DNA of 64,000 bases from Vibrio mimicus CAIM 602 (GCF_000338875.1 NZ_AOMO01000099.1:1-64000), one strand, 5' to 3'; numbered from the stretch's first letter, positions 26,610-35,898 are shown. The notes: generated from the letters alone by a model not told the origin. A program made the numbers and translations.

Positions 26610-28691
26610 ATGAGTTATCTTGCTTTAGCACGCAAATGGCGTCCGACACGATTTAGCGAAGTAGTCGGACAAACCCATGTTTTAACTGCTTTAGAGAACG
26701 CATTGGCGCAAAATCGTTTGCACCATGCGTATCTGTTTAGTGGAACCCGAGGTGTGGGTAAGACCACTATAGGTCGTCTGTTTGCGAAAGGGCTCAACTG
26801 CGAGACGGGGATTACGGCGACACCTTGTGGCCAGTGTGCAACCTGTAAAGAGATCGATCAGGGGCGCTTTGTTGATCTGCTAGAGATTGACGCGGCATCG
26901 CGTACCAAAGTGGAAGACACGCGCGAGCTGCTCGATAACGTGCAGTACAAGCCAGCGCGTGGACGCTTCAAGGTTTACTTGATCGACGAAGTACACATGC
27001 TCTCGCGTCACAGCTTTAATGCGCTGCTCAAAACGCTTGAAGAGCCGCCTGAGTATGTGAAGTTTTTGCTGGCAACCACAGATCCACAAAAACTGCCTGT
27101 GACCATCTTGTCGCGCTGTTTGCAGTTCCATCTCAAACCGATCAGTGTTGAAAATATTCAGCAGCAGCTTGATAAAGTGCTGCAAGCCGAACAGATCACC
27201 AGCGACAGCAAAGCGCTGAATCTGTTAGCACATGCCGCTGATGGGAGTATGCGTGATGCACTGAGCCTGACTGACCAAGCGATTGCGTTGGGTAATGGTG
27301 TGGTGAAAAGTGACATCGTCGCGCACATGCTGGGCACGCTAGACACTGACCATGCGCTGCATCTGCTGCAAGCCATCAGCCAACAAACACCGCAAGCGGT
27401 GATGGAGTGCATCGAAACGCTCGCCCAGAATGGCGTAGAGTGGGATGGCCTATTGCAACAGCTTTCTACCCAATTGCATCGAATTGCCATGTATCAAGCG
27501 TTGCCAGCGACTTTGGATAAATCGGTGCCTGAAGCATCAAGAATCGAGTCGCTTGCTAAAGTGTTAACGCCGCAAGATGTGCAGCTTTATTACCAAATTG
27601 CTTTGAAAGGTCGACAAGATTTACCTTTGTCGCCCACCGCGCGAATTGGCATTGAAATGCTGATGCTTCGCATGATGGCGTTTCGTCCGTCGAGTGTATC
27701 TCTAGCCAGTGTGATCACGCCGGTCAATGCACAATCGGAAGTATCACCTGTTGTCGCACCAGCAACAATGGCTCGCCCTGCACCTCAAGCACCACAGTCA
27801 CAACCTGTAGTTCAGCCACCAGTGCCGCAACCCGCGCAAGCTATGCCGAATTCTATGGTACAGCCTATGATGGCTGCTGAGCCTGTGATGGAAAGGGCTG
27901 CTCCGGTCGTTCAGCGAGAAGAAGCAAGCTCGATGAACTCACCACTGGGTACGGCTGTCCCCAATACGGATGCTCAAAGCCAAACCACTATGCCTGCCTT
28001 AGCAGGGCTGCGTCATCAGCTGCGCTCTAAGCGTCAAGAAGTACAAAACAAAGGTGCGGACGGAAAAAAGTCTGACGCGACATCTGCTACTCCTGCATCC
28101 GCGCTAGAGCGTATTGCGCAGCGAGCACAGCAAGTGCAGGTGTCGCCAGATATGAGTGATGAGGATGAGCTGGAGCCAGAAGATGAAATTTATCAATGGC
28201 GTCCAATGCAACCCATCGAAGTCGCGGTGAAAAGTGATGTCACACCGACTCAGCTGAAAAAAGCGTTAGAGCATGAAAAAACGCCAGAAATGGTGGCGAA
28301 GTTGATCGAAGAAGCCGTCGCGCAAGATGCATGGTCGGCTCTGATTCAACGCTTGCAGACGGCAAAAATGGTCGAGCAATTGGCGTTGAATTCTTCCTTT
28401 ATTCGTCAAGGCGAACAGATTTCTCTGACGCTGCGTCCAAGCCATGCACATCTGCATAATGAGAAAGCCCAGCAAGAGCTAGAACAAGCGCTGAATCAAG
28501 TGCTTGGCGAATCTTGTACTTTGAGTATTGCCGTGGGGCAAGAGGGCGAGACCCCCCTTGAGCTGCGTGAGCGGCTCTATCAGCAGAAGCTCACTTCGGC
28601 ACTTCACAGCTTACAGACCGATCCGCATGTACAATTTATTGAGCGTCGGTTTAATGCGCAGTTGGATAGCGACAGCGTACGTCCGATTTAA
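26610..28691 (+). CDS. dnaX: DNA polymerase III tau (and gamma) subunit
   Basis: The 693-residue clamp-loader subunit. Residues ~1-220 are the AAA+ core: Walker A GTRGVGKTTIGR near residue 45, four zinc cysteines (C64, C73, C76, C79 region: CGQCATC), Walker B LIDEVHML, and sensor 1 LLATTDPQKLP. A Pro/Gln/Ala-rich linker (about 370-430) leads to the tau-specific C-terminal domains that bind DnaB and the polymerase. An A AAA AAG heptamer at codons 485-487 would give a shorter gamma form. It is followed by ybaB and recR in the conserved dnaX-ybaB-recR order. Confidence 0.96.
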   Translation: MSYLALARKWRPTRFSEVVGQTHVLTALENALAQNRLHHAYLFSGTRGVGKTTIGRLFAKGLNCETGITATPCGQCATCKEIDQGRFVDLLEIDAASRTKVEDTRELLDNVQYKPARGRFKVYLIDEVHMLSRHSFNALLKTLEEPPEYVKFLLATTDPQKLPVTILSRCLQFHLKPISVENIQQQLDKVLQAEQITSDSKALNLLAHAADGSMRDALSLTDQAIALGNGVVKSDIVAHMLGTLDTDHALHLLQAISQQTPQAVMECIETLAQNGVEWDGLLQQLSTQLHRIAMYQALPATLDKSVPEASRIESLAKVLTPQDVQLYYQIALKGRQDLPLSPTARIGIEMLMLRMMAFRPSSVSLASVITPVNAQSEVSPVVAPATMARPAPQAPQSQPVVQPPVPQPAQAMPNSMVQPMMAAEPVMERAAPVVQREEASSMNSPLGTAVPNTDAQSQTTMPALAGLRHQLRSKRQEVQNKGADGKKSDATSATPASALERIAQRAQQVQVSPDMSDEDELEPEDEIYQWRPMQPIEVAVKSDVTPTQLKKALEHEKTPEMVAKLIEEAVAQDAWSALIQRLQTAKMVEQLALNSSFIRQGEQISLTLRPSHAHLHNEKAQQELEQALNQVLGESCTLSIAVGQEGETPLELRERLYQQKLTSALHSLQTDPHVQFIERRFNAQLDSDSVRPI
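28064..28075 (+). other. Programmed -1 frameshift site in dnaX
   Basis: The heptamer A AAA AAG (28064-28070) is in the correct frame: GGA AAA AAG. Slipping back one base gives AAA AAA GTC TGA, so the alternative product stops two codons later, after about 488 residues, as E. coli gamma does. An AGGTG sequence at 28052-28056 could act as the internal Shine-Dalgarno stimulator. A downstream stem-loop is not obvious. Confidence 0.75.
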
Positions 28692-28761
28692 CTGGGGTTG
28701 AAACCGAGCTGTCTCGTCCCCACACTATGTAAAACGTTTAACGATAACCAGAGAGATAAAG

Positions 28762-29091
28762 ATGTTTGGTAAAGGCGGAATGGGCAACCTGATGAAGCAA
28801 GCCCAACAAATGCAAGAGCGTATGCAAAAGCTGCAAGAAGAGATCGCAAACATGGAAGTGACTGGTGAATCCGGTGCTGGCCTTGTGAAAGTGACAGTGA
28901 CTGGTAGCCACAGCGTACGCCGTGTCAACATCGATGAAAGTCTGATGGAAGACGACAAAGAGATGTTGGAAGATTTGATTGCAGCTGCATTTAATGACGC
29001 CGCTCGTCGTATCGAAGAGACGCAAAAAGAGAAAATGGCTTCAATTACCGGTGGAATGCAACTGCCTCCGGGCATGAAAATGCCATTCTAA
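28762..29091 (+). CDS. ybaB: YbaB/EbfC nucleoid-associated protein
   Basis: A 109-residue DNA-binding protein. The N-terminal Met/Gln-rich helix (MKQAQQMQERMQKLQEEIA) and the central VTVTGSHSVRRVNIDESL sheet are typical. YbaB dimers bind DNA in tweezer fashion. It sits between dnaX and recR. Confidence 0.94.
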   Translation: MFGKGGMGNLMKQAQQMQERMQKLQEEIANMEVTGESGAGLVKVTVTGSHSVRRVNIDESLMEDDKEMLEDLIAAAFNDAARRIEETQKEKMASITGGMQLPPGMKMPF

Positions 29092-29105
29092 TCTGAGCTG
29101 AATTT

Positions 29106-29707
29106 ATGCGTACCAGTCACATGCTGGAACATTTGATGGAAGCATTACGCTGCCTGCCGGGCGTTGGCCCAAAATCAGCGCAGCGTATGGCATTCCATCT
29201 GTTACAGCGCGATCGTAAAGGCGGTTTACAACTGGCTGAGGCACTGAGTCAGGCGATGGTCGAAATCGGTCATTGTCAGGAGTGCCGAACCTTTACCGAG
29301 CAAGATGTTTGCCACATCTGTAGCAACCCTAAGCGTAAAGAAAATGGTCAGCTGTGTGTGGTCGAAAGCCCGGCAGATATTGCTGCGCTGGAAGCTACCG
29401 GTCAGTTTTCTGGTCGCTATTTTGTGTTGATGGGTCACCTGTCACCACTAGATGGCATTGGCCCGAGCGATATCGGCTTGATACTCTGGATTATCGCCTA
29501 CAGCGTAAAGACATCAGTGAGGTGATCCTCGCTACGAATCCGACTGTAGAAGGTGAAGCTACTGCGCAATACATTGCGGAGCTGTGTCGTGAACATCAAG
29601 TTACCGCAAGTCGTATTGCCCACGGTGTACCTGTGGGGGGCGAGTTAGAGTTGGTGGATGGCACAACCTTATCGCATTCGCTGTTAGGTCGTCATAAGCT
29701 GTTTTAA
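29106..29707 (+). pseudogene. recR: recR with a single-base frameshift
   Basis: Residues 1-~125 read normally: helix-hairpin-helix LPGVGPKSAQRMAFHLL, zinc finger CQECRTFTEQDVCHIC, and the start of the Toprim domain CVVESPADIAALE. At about 29479-29481 a base is missing: GGCTTG-ATACTC should be GGC TTG GAT ACT CTG GAT TAT. The remainder (YRLQRKDISEVILATNPTVEGE...GGELELVDGTTL) then continues to 29707 in the +1 frame with full conservation. The corrected protein would be about 200 residues, normal for RecR, which works with RecFO in loading RecA. Loss of recR would be tolerated poorly, so sequencing error is likely. Confidence 0.88.
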
Positions 29708-29728
29708 CTCAGCCCGAATAATCAAATT

Positions 29729-29745
29729 GCCGCTCAATGAGCGGC
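29729..29745 (+). terminator. Terminator after recR
   Basis: Stem GCCGCTC / GAGCGGC with an AAT loop, then ATTGTTTTATC. Confidence 0.75.
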
Positions 29746-29774
29746 ATTGTTTTATCTTCATCCACATTAACTGA

Positions 29775-30026
29775 TCAGGTTAATCGCTCAAGCTCGGTTA
29801 AGTTGGTAAGGGCTTGTTGATCAGTTTTTCCGCAAACGATAGGGCAGGCTTTGAAATCATGGCACACCTTTGGGCGCTCAGGGCGACCAAATAGTTTGCA
29901 CAGATTATCGTCATTGAGCTGAATACAGCGCACCCCAGCCGGTTTGCCGTGCGGCATACCGGGAATGGGTGAAGAAATACTTGGTGCGATACAACAAGCA
30001 CCGCAGCCTAATCGACAATCCATCAT
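29775..30026 (-). CDS. YkgJ-family cysteine-cluster protein (83 aa)
   Basis: A small protein built on the YkgJ Cys pattern: CRLGCGACC at the start, CIQL, CKLFG, then CHDFKACPIVC. These cysteines would chelate zinc or an Fe-S cluster. No biochemical role is firmly known. It faces recR across a terminator. A related but distinct YcgN protein is encoded at 30165. Confidence 0.82.
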   Translation of the reverse strand: MMDCRLGCGACCIAPSISSPIPGMPHGKPAGVRCIQLNDDNLCKLFGRPERPKVCHDFKACPIVCGKTDQQALTNLTELERLT

Positions 30027-30164
30027 GAACTCTTTGCGCTGGAAAAATGGGCGGCCATCCTAACAGAAAGCACAATAGGATGCACTGACTTGCTCTCTCC
30101 TTGCACTTTGGCGGCGCAAAGAGTATAAATCGACCCCCCGATTGATTAACCGTAAGACAATGCA

Positions 30165-30602
30165 ATGAGTACACCCTTCTGGCAAAGCAAAACTTTAGAT
30201 CAAATGACCGAAGCCGAATGGGAATCGCTGTGCGATGGCTGTGGTAAATGTTGCCTGCACAAACTCATGGATGAAGATACGGATGAAATCTACTACACCA
30301 ATGTGGCGTGTAGCTGGCTCAATAGCGAAACCTGTTCTTGTAAAGATTACCCAAATCGCTTTAGCTCAGGTGAAGAGTGTTTAAAACTCACCCGCGACAA
30401 GATTGAAGAATTTATCTGGCTGCCCGATACCTGCGCTTACCGTTTGCTCGGAAGTGGTCAAACACTTCCGGAGTGGCATCCTTTGCTGACCGGTTCGAAA
30501 GACGCCATGCATGCCGCCGATGAAAGTGTGCGCGGTAAAATCGTCTATGAAGTGGATGTGATCGATTGGGAAGATCACATTGTGCTGATGAGCCGAGATT
30601 AA
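30165..30602 (+). CDS. ycgN: YcgN-family cysteine-cluster protein (UPF0260)
   Basis: A 145-residue protein with the UPF0260 pattern: FWQSKTLDQMTEAEWESLCDGCGKCCLHKL at the start, then CSWLNSETCSCKDYPNR and the TCAYRLL segment. The eight or so cysteines resemble YkgJ metal/cluster binding. Function unknown. A bidirectional terminator separates it from convergent yciK. Confidence 0.9.
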   Translation: MSTPFWQSKTLDQMTEAEWESLCDGCGKCCLHKLMDEDTDEIYYTNVACSWLNSETCSCKDYPNRFSSGEECLKLTRDKIEEFIWLPDTCAYRLLGSGQTLPEWHPLLTGSKDAMHAADESVRGKIVYEVDVIDWEDHIVLMSRD

Positions 30603-30634
30603 GCTCTTTCCTAATCGATGATGTTAGGGAATAA

Positions 30635-30661
30635 AAACGCCTTGCTTCTCGCAAGGCGTTT
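30635..30661. terminator. Bidirectional terminator ycgN/yciK
   Basis: Stem AAACGCCTTGC / GCAAGGCGTTT with a TTCTC loop, T/A-rich on both sides, between convergent genes. Confidence 0.8.
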
Positions 30662-30692
30662 GTCTTTGAGCGAAAGCCAAAACTAAACCGCG

Positions 30693-31436
30693 TTATTTCT
30701 TCGGTTGGGCATCAATACATTGCCCATGAACTTCACGGCCTTCTGGAGCCATCAGATACAAATAGAGGGGCATGATGTCGAGCGGCGTTTTTAACTTGTC
30801 TGCATCTTCCGCTGGGTAAGCTTTCGCGCGCATTCCGGTACGAGTACCACCCGGGTTAATCGCATTGACACGAATGGTACTGTCGCTCAGTTCATCGGCC
30901 AGAATTTGCATCATGCCTTCGGTGGCGAATTTAGAAATGGCATAAGTGCCCCAAAACGCGCGGCCACTGTGTCCCACTGTTGAGCTGGTAAACACAATTC
31001 GTGCATCCGGAGATTTATGCAGCAAAGGTAGCAGTGCTTGTGTCAGTAGAAACTGCGCTTTTACGTTCACTTGCATTACTTCATCAAAGCTGTCTTCGCC
31101 AATTTGATCAAAAGGGCTGAGCACGCCAAGCAAGCTTGCGTTGTGTAGAACGCCATCCAAGCGGCCAAACTGCTCTTCAATGGTATCCACCATATCCAGA
31201 TAGTTTTGTTTGCTCGCGCCCTTCATATCTAAGGGTACGATGGCGGGTGTAGGGTAACCGGCTGCTTCAATCGCATCATAAGTTTGTTCAAGCTTTTTCA
31301 CGGTGCGACCGAGGAGGATCACGGTGGCGCCATGTGCTGCGAAGCTGATCGCTGCTTGTTTACCGATACCGTCGCCGGCACCCGTTACTAAAATCACTTT
31401 CTCTTTCAGGGCATCTGCTGAGACTGAATAATTCAC
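30693..31436 (-). CDS. yciK: YciK-like short-chain dehydrogenase/reductase
   Basis: A 247-residue SDR oxidoreductase. The cofactor motif TGAGDGIG is near residue 19, NAS near 100, and the catalytic Ser-Tyr-Lys set is SSTVGHSGRAFWGTYAISK around residues 151-169. Substrate unknown. The start is a GTG preceded by AAGGAATG about 10 bases upstream. sohB starts about 150 bases away, divergently. Confidence 0.88.
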   Translation of the reverse strand: MNYSVSADALKEKVILVTGAGDGIGKQAAISFAAHGATVILLGRTVKKLEQTYDAIEAAGYPTPAIVPLDMKGASKQNYLDMVDTIEEQFGRLDGVLHNASLLGVLSPFDQIGEDSFDEVMQVNVKAQFLLTQALLPLLHKSPDARIVFTSSTVGHSGRAFWGTYAISKFATEGMMQILADELSDSTIRVNAINPGGTRTGMRAKAYPAEDADKLKTPLDIMPLYLYLMAPEGREVHGQCIDAQPKK

Positions 31437-31593
31437 GTCTTACATTCCTTATTATTCTTGGCTCTTCTGGTTGATACACCGCGGTTATTCTCGTTAACCA
31501 CGCGGGGAATGTGGCTCAGAAGAGGATTTGCTTTAAGTCTTCGTGACAAGGTGGTTACAATACACCAATTCGCATTGAAGAAGGATGAGTCAC

Positions 31594-32655
31594 TTGGAGT
31601 TTTTGTTAGATTACGGCCTGTTTTTGGCCAAGATTGTGACTGTCGTAGTCGCGTTGGTGGCGGTGTTGGTGGTGGTTAAATCACTGGGTGGACGCAGTGG
31701 GGCGGCCAAAGGTGAACTGGAAATCACCGATCTGACCGAACAGCACAAAGAGACAGTTGAACGTTTAGAATCTTATCTGCATGACGATGCCTTTTTAAAA
31801 GCGCGTGATAAAGCAGAAAAGAAGAAAGAAAAAGCAGAACAGAAAAGTCGTGAGAAATCACTCAAACAAGCGGCAAAAGAAGGCGAATTGGAAAGCAAAC
31901 GCGAACCGCATCTGTTTGTGCTCGATTTTCATGGCAGCATTGATGCCAAAGAAGTCGCTTCACTGCGTGAAGAAGTGAGCGCGATTTTGGCGGTTGCACA
32001 AGCGGGTGATGAAGTATTACTGCGCTTGGAAACTGGTGGTGGCATGGTGCATGGTTACGGTTTGGCTTCCTCACAGCTTGATCGTATCAAAGCGGCAGGC
32101 TTACCTCTGACCATCTCAGTCGATAAAGTGGCGGCCAGCGGCGGTTATATGATGGCGTGTATCGCCGATAAAATCGTCAGTGCACCGTTTGCGATTGTTG
32201 GTTCGATTGGCGTGGTGGCTCAGTTACCGAACTTCCATAAACTACTGAAAAAGAACGATATCGAATTTGAACAACTTACTGCGGGTGAATACAAACGTAC
32301 GTTGACTATGTTTGGTGAAAACACGGATAAAGCGCGTGACAAGTTCAAATTAGAGCTCGAAGAAACCCATCAACTGTTCAAAGACTTCATTCGTGATCAT
32401 CGCCCAGCGTTGGATCTGGATAAAGTCGCTACGGGCGAACACTGGTTTGGTACACAAGCTAAAGCGCTGGGTTTGGTTGATGAGATTCAGACTTCCGATG
32501 ATTTGATTGTTGAAGCGTGCAAAAACAAAACCGTGCTTCTGCTGCGTTATGTGCAGAAGAAAAAGCTGGCCGATAAATTGGCTGGGGTGGCGGGAGATGC
32601 AGCCGACAATGTGTTGATGAAACTGATCAGCCGAGGCCAACGTCCATTAGTGTAA
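31594..32655 (+). CDS. sohB: SohB inner-membrane serine protease
   Basis: A 353-residue member of the signal-peptide-peptidase (S49) family. An N-terminal membrane helix (about residues 8-30, LFLAKIVTVVVALVAVLVVV) is followed by a Lys/Glu-rich charged stretch and then the protease domain: VLDFHGSID, LETGGGMVHGYG, the nucleophile in DKVAASGGYMMAC, and SIGVV. The start is probably TTG at 31594: the protein then begins (M)EFLLDYGLFLAKI like E. coli SohB, and AGAAGG lies 9 bases upstream. The ATG at 31585 directly abuts that ribosome site. Confidence 0.9.
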   Translation: MEFLLDYGLFLAKIVTVVVALVAVLVVVKSLGGRSGAAKGELEITDLTEQHKETVERLESYLHDDAFLKARDKAEKKKEKAEQKSREKSLKQAAKEGELESKREPHLFVLDFHGSIDAKEVASLREEVSAILAVAQAGDEVLLRLETGGGMVHGYGLASSQLDRIKAAGLPLTISVDKVAASGGYMMACIADKIVSAPFAIVGSIGVVAQLPNFHKLLKKNDIEFEQLTAGEYKRTLTMFGENTDKARDKFKLELEETHQLFKDFIRDHRPALDLDKVATGEHWFGTQAKALGLVDEIQTSDDLIVEACKNKTVLLLRYVQKKKLADKLAGVAGDAADNVLMKLISRGQRPLV

Positions 32656-32683
32656 TGTTGGTTCCCATAACGGGTCTCTAATG

Positions 32684-32721
32684 AAAAAACGCGCTTAGTG
32701 ATTTCTCTAAGCGCGTTTTTT
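32684..32721. terminator. Terminator after sohB
   Basis: Stem ACGCGCTTAG / CTAAGCGCGT extended by A-T pairs, loop of 8, with A and T runs on both sides, so it could serve sohB and the convergent PLP gene. Confidence 0.85.
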
Positions 32722-32741
32722 ATTTGATTTAGTGAGACGAC

Positions 32742-33815
32742 TTAATCAAGGCAGCCTGTAGCGGAAAACGTCTCCAACTTGTGCTGATATTCGCTCAAGT
32801 CGCCGATGTTATTTTTCACCCATTCAGGGTTGTAATAGGTGTCAAGGTAACGTTCACCACTGTCGCACAGTAGAGTGACAATCGAACCTTGCTCACCGCG
32901 ACGCTTCATTTCACACGCCAGTTGCAGTGCGCCATACAGGTTAGTGCCTGTAGAGGCACCGGCTTTACGGCCAAGAATTTTCTCCAACCAGTAAATGGTT
33001 GCCACACTGGCGGCATCTGGAATGGCGCGCATTTCATCCACTACGTCAGGAATAAAACTCGGCTCGACTCTTGGGCGGCCAATGCCTTCAATTTTGCTCC
33101 CACAATTGCGTGTCAAAGCGGCATCGCGAGTACGGTAGTAGTCATAGAAAACCGAATTTTCAGGGTCAACCACACACAGTTTGGTGTTGTGTTGCTGATA
33201 GCGAATGAAGCGGCCGATAGTGGCAGAAGTGCCGCCTGTTCCTGGGCTCATTACAATCCAACTCGGGACTGGGTGTTCTTCCATCTGCATTTGGCTGAAA
33301 ATACTATCAGCGATGTTGCTGTTGCCGCGCCAATCGGTGGCTCGTTCGGCGTAAGTGAACTGATCCATATAATGGCCTTTCAGTTCCTTTGCTAGGCGGT
33401 GAGATTTGGCATAAATCTGATCTGAGCGGTCTACAAGGTGTGCCTTGCCACCATAGAACTGAATCTGCTCGATTTTTTTACGCGCCGTGCATTTGGGCAT
33501 CACAGCAATAAAGGGCAGACCAAGCAAGCGGGCAAAGTAAGCCTCAGAAACCGCGGTGCTGCCAGACGAGGATTCAATAATCGTGGTTTCTGGCCCAATC
33601 CAGCCATTACACAGACCATACAAAAACAGTGAACGTGCTAAACGGTGTTTGAGAGAACCTGTTGGGTGGGTACTTTCATCTTTCAGATAGATATCGACAC
33701 CAGAGACGCAAGGTAAATCGAGTTTAATCAGGTGCGTATCGGCAGAGCGTTGGTAGTCTGCTTCAATTTTACGAATTGCGCTGTTAATCCACTGATGGTC
33801 AGTACACATAGTCAA
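32742..33815 (-). CDS. PLP-dependent cysteine synthase/desulfhydrase-like enzyme
   Basis: A 357-residue fold-type II PLP enzyme. DIYLKDESTHPTGSLKHRLA near residue 50 holds the Schiff-base lysine, SSSGSTAVSEAYFA is the substrate loop, GTGGTSATIGRF the phosphate loop, and CDSGERY the C-terminal PLP-ring contact. It is longer than CysK/CysM and resembles the subgroup associated with cysteine degradation. The divergent Lrp-type regulator supports an amino-acid catabolic role, but synthase activity is not excluded. Confidence 0.8.
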   Translation of the reverse strand: MTMCTDHQWINSAIRKIEADYQRSADTHLIKLDLPCVSGVDIYLKDESTHPTGSLKHRLARSLFLYGLCNGWIGPETTIIESSSGSTAVSEAYFARLLGLPFIAVMPKCTARKKIEQIQFYGGKAHLVDRSDQIYAKSHRLAKELKGHYMDQFTYAERATDWRGNSNIADSIFSQMQMEEHPVPSWIVMSPGTGGTSATIGRFIRYQQHNTKLCVVDPENSVFYDYYRTRDAALTRNCGSKIEGIGRPRVEPSFIPDVVDEMRAIPDAASVATIYWLEKILGRKAGASTGTNLYGALQLACEMKRRGEQGSIVTLLCDSGERYLDTYYNPEWVKNNIGDLSEYQHKLETFSATGCLD

Positions 33816-33930
33816 ATTTCTCCCTTGAGTTACCGAATAAGTTTAGCTAGAGAAGGAGAGAAAAACTTTGCCATTTTGCCTGCGCTTTTGTAGTTTTGGA
33901 GAAAAATTTTCTCCGTAAAGGGTGCTTTGT

Positions 33931-34389
33931 ATGTTGCTTGATAAAATTGATCGGCAAATCTTGGCAATTTTGCAACAAGACTGCACAGTCTCGCTCAATG
34001 AATTAGCGGAAGCGGTGAACTTAACCACCACACCTTGCTGGAAGCGCTTGAAAAAAATGGAAGAGGGCGGAGTGATTCGTGAGCGGGTAGCACTACTGGA
34101 TGCTCAAACACTCGATCTCTCTTTCACGGCCTTTGTGATGGTGACCACCAATAACCACTCCCATGAATGGTACTGCCGTTTTGTTACCGCAGTGGAAGAG
34201 TTTTCAGAGGTGATGGAGTTTTATCGCATGGCGGGAGAATACGATTACATGATGAAGGTGCTAGTCAAAGACATGAAGTGTTTTGATCAGTTTTATAAAA
34301 AGCTGGTCAATAGCATTGAGGGGCTGAACAAAGTGACCTCCACCTTTGCGATGGAGTCACTTAAATACACCACGAGATTGCCTCTTTAA
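33931..34389 (+). CDS. Lrp/AsnC-family regulator (DecR/YbaO-like)
   Basis: A 152-residue regulator: helix-turn-helix in residues 1-60 (LDKIDRQILAILQQDCTVSLNELAEAVNLTTTPCWKRLKKMEE) and a RAM effector domain afterwards. TTTPCWKR and GEYDYMMKVLVKDM resemble YbaO/DecR, which in E. coli senses L-cysteine and activates a cysteine desulfidase. The divergent PLP gene makes the same role likely here. The start is ATG at 33931 with AAAGG eight bases upstream. Confidence 0.85.
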   Translation: MLLDKIDRQILAILQQDCTVSLNELAEAVNLTTTPCWKRLKKMEEGGVIRERVALLDAQTLDLSFTAFVMVTTNNHSHEWYCRFVTAVEEFSEVMEFYRMAGEYDYMMKVLVKDMKCFDQFYKKLVNSIEGLNKVTSTFAMESLKYTTRLPL

Positions 34390-34399
34390 GCGCGATTAT

Positions 34400-35260
34400 T
34401 TAGTCGAGGAAACGCATCACGCCTTCTTGCACTGCGGTGGCAACGAGGTTGCCTTGGCGATCGTAAATCTCGCCACGCACTAAACCGCGTGTATTGCTCG
34501 CCGTTGGGCTTTCGATGGCATACAACAACCAGTCATCCATCTTGAATGGGCGATGGAACCAGATGGAGTGATCAATGGTGGCGACTTGGAATTTTGGGGT
34601 CATCAAAGAAACACCATGTGGATGTAAGGCGGTGACCAAAAATCCCCAGTCAGACGCATAACCAAGTAGGTATTGATGAATGAGTTGGTTATCCGGCATG
34701 TTGCCGTTAGCACGGATCCACAAATACTGTTTCGGCTCCGCTTTTTGTGGTTTCAACGGGTTAATGACGGTTACTGGACGCATCTCAATCGGCTTTTCAC
34801 CACAAAAAGTTTTCTGCAGTTTTTCTGGCAGGAAGTGAGCGATTTGCGCTGCAAGTTCAGATTCTGAAGCAAAGTTTTCTGGTCCTGGAACCACAGGCAT
34901 GGTTTTTTGGTGCTCAAATCCCGGTGCATCACCATGATAAGAGGCGGTCAGGTAGAAAATAGGGCGTCCATTTTGAATTGCTTTGACGCGGCGTGTGCTG
35001 AAGCTTCTGCCATCGCGCAAATTTTCCACATCGTAAATGATCGGTTTTTCTGGATCGCCAGGATAGAGAAAATAGCTGTGGAAAGAGTGAACGGTGCGGT
35101 CAGATTCTACCGTGTAACGTGCCGCAGACAGTGCTTGACCGATCACCTGCCCACCATACACTTGAGGAAGACCCAAATTTTCGCTGGCACCCCGATAAAG
35201 TCCCTCTTCCAGTTTCTCCAATTGCAGCAGACTTAATAATTCGTCTAACGGTTTACTCAT
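34400..35260 (-). CDS. tesB: Acyl-CoA thioesterase II
   Basis: A 286-residue double-hotdog thioesterase that hydrolyses medium and long acyl-CoA. Typical features are RGASENLGLPQVYGGQVIGQAL near residue 23, HSFHSYFLYPGDP, DGRSFSTRRV, and the C-terminal ATIDHSIWFHRPF with its catalytic Asp. Its convergent end lies 10 bases from the Lrp gene. AAAGGATCC precedes the ATG. Confidence 0.95.
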   Translation of the reverse strand: MSKPLDELLSLLQLEKLEEGLYRGASENLGLPQVYGGQVIGQALSAARYTVESDRTVHSFHSYFLYPGDPEKPIIYDVENLRDGRSFSTRRVKAIQNGRPIFYLTASYHGDAPGFEHQKTMPVVPGPENFASESELAAQIAHFLPEKLQKTFCGEKPIEMRPVTVINPLKPQKAEPKQYLWIRANGNMPDNQLIHQYLLGYASDWGFLVTALHPHGVSLMTPKFQVATIDHSIWFHRPFKMDDWLLYAIESPTASNTRGLVRGEIYDRQGNLVATAVQEGVMRFLD

Positions 35261-35409
35261 TACCCAGGATCCTTTTTTACTATTTTGATGATTTTGTGAT
35301 GTTAGTCAGATATTTGTCAATAATCTCGCTGTCCAATGACACAGATATCCCAGCAGCATATAATTTCCATGTTTCTTAATTTGTCATTTTTATTCTGTCG
35401 TGAGGCCCT

Positions 35410-35844
35410 ATGAAAAAGGTTCTGCTTATTGTTATCTCTGCTCTGTTTGGTTCTTTACTCGTAGGTTGCCAAATGAATGAATCTGCCGCTAAAACGCAAG
35501 ACAAAATCCAGTCTATTACTGGTAGCGTGGCATACCGTGAACGAATTGCGCTACCGGATAATGCCGTGGTGACTGTGTATCTACAAGATGTGTCTTTGGC
35601 GGATGCGCCTGCAACCGTGATTGCAAAACAGAACTTTATCACTAATGGTATGCAAGTACCGCTAGAGTTCAACTTAGCGTATGACAGCAGCAAAATTAAA
35701 GCGAGCCACAGCTACAGTGTAAGTGCCCGTATTGAGGTGGATGGTAAGTTGCGCTTTATTACTGATACTCACTACGGTGTGATCACCGATACGAATGCAA
35801 CAAAACAAGTACAGATGATGCTGGTAGGCGTGCAAGGCCAGTAG
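35410..35844 (+). CDS. YbaY-like lipoprotein
   Basis: A 144-residue lipoprotein: signal sequence with lipobox LLVGC (Cys at about residue 20), then a YbaY/YscW-type beta-sandwich domain (ITGSVAYRERIALPDNAVVTVYLQDVSLADAPATVIA). It should be anchored in the envelope. YbaY has no firm function. In E. coli ybaY and tesB are neighbours, as here. Confidence 0.85.
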   Translation: MKKVLLIVISALFGSLLVGCQMNESAAKTQDKIQSITGSVAYRERIALPDNAVVTVYLQDVSLADAPATVIAKQNFITNGMQVPLEFNLAYDSSKIKASHSYSVSARIEVDGKLRFITDTHYGVITDTNATKQVQMMLVGVQGQ

Positions 35845-35872
35845 CGGAATAGGTAAGCCCAATCCATTAAAA

Positions 35873-35898
35873 CAATGGCAGCCTTAGGGCTGCCATTG
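35873..35898. terminator. Hairpin between the lipoprotein and atl genes
   Basis: Stem CAATGGCAGCC / GGCTGCCATTG. It overlaps the last codons of atl, so it probably ends the lipoprotein transcript; T-tract is weak. Confidence 0.5.

Noticed and set aside
31458..31679. 73-codon frame overlapping the sohB start
   Set aside because: It covers the sohB promoter and start in another frame and shows no protein-like features.
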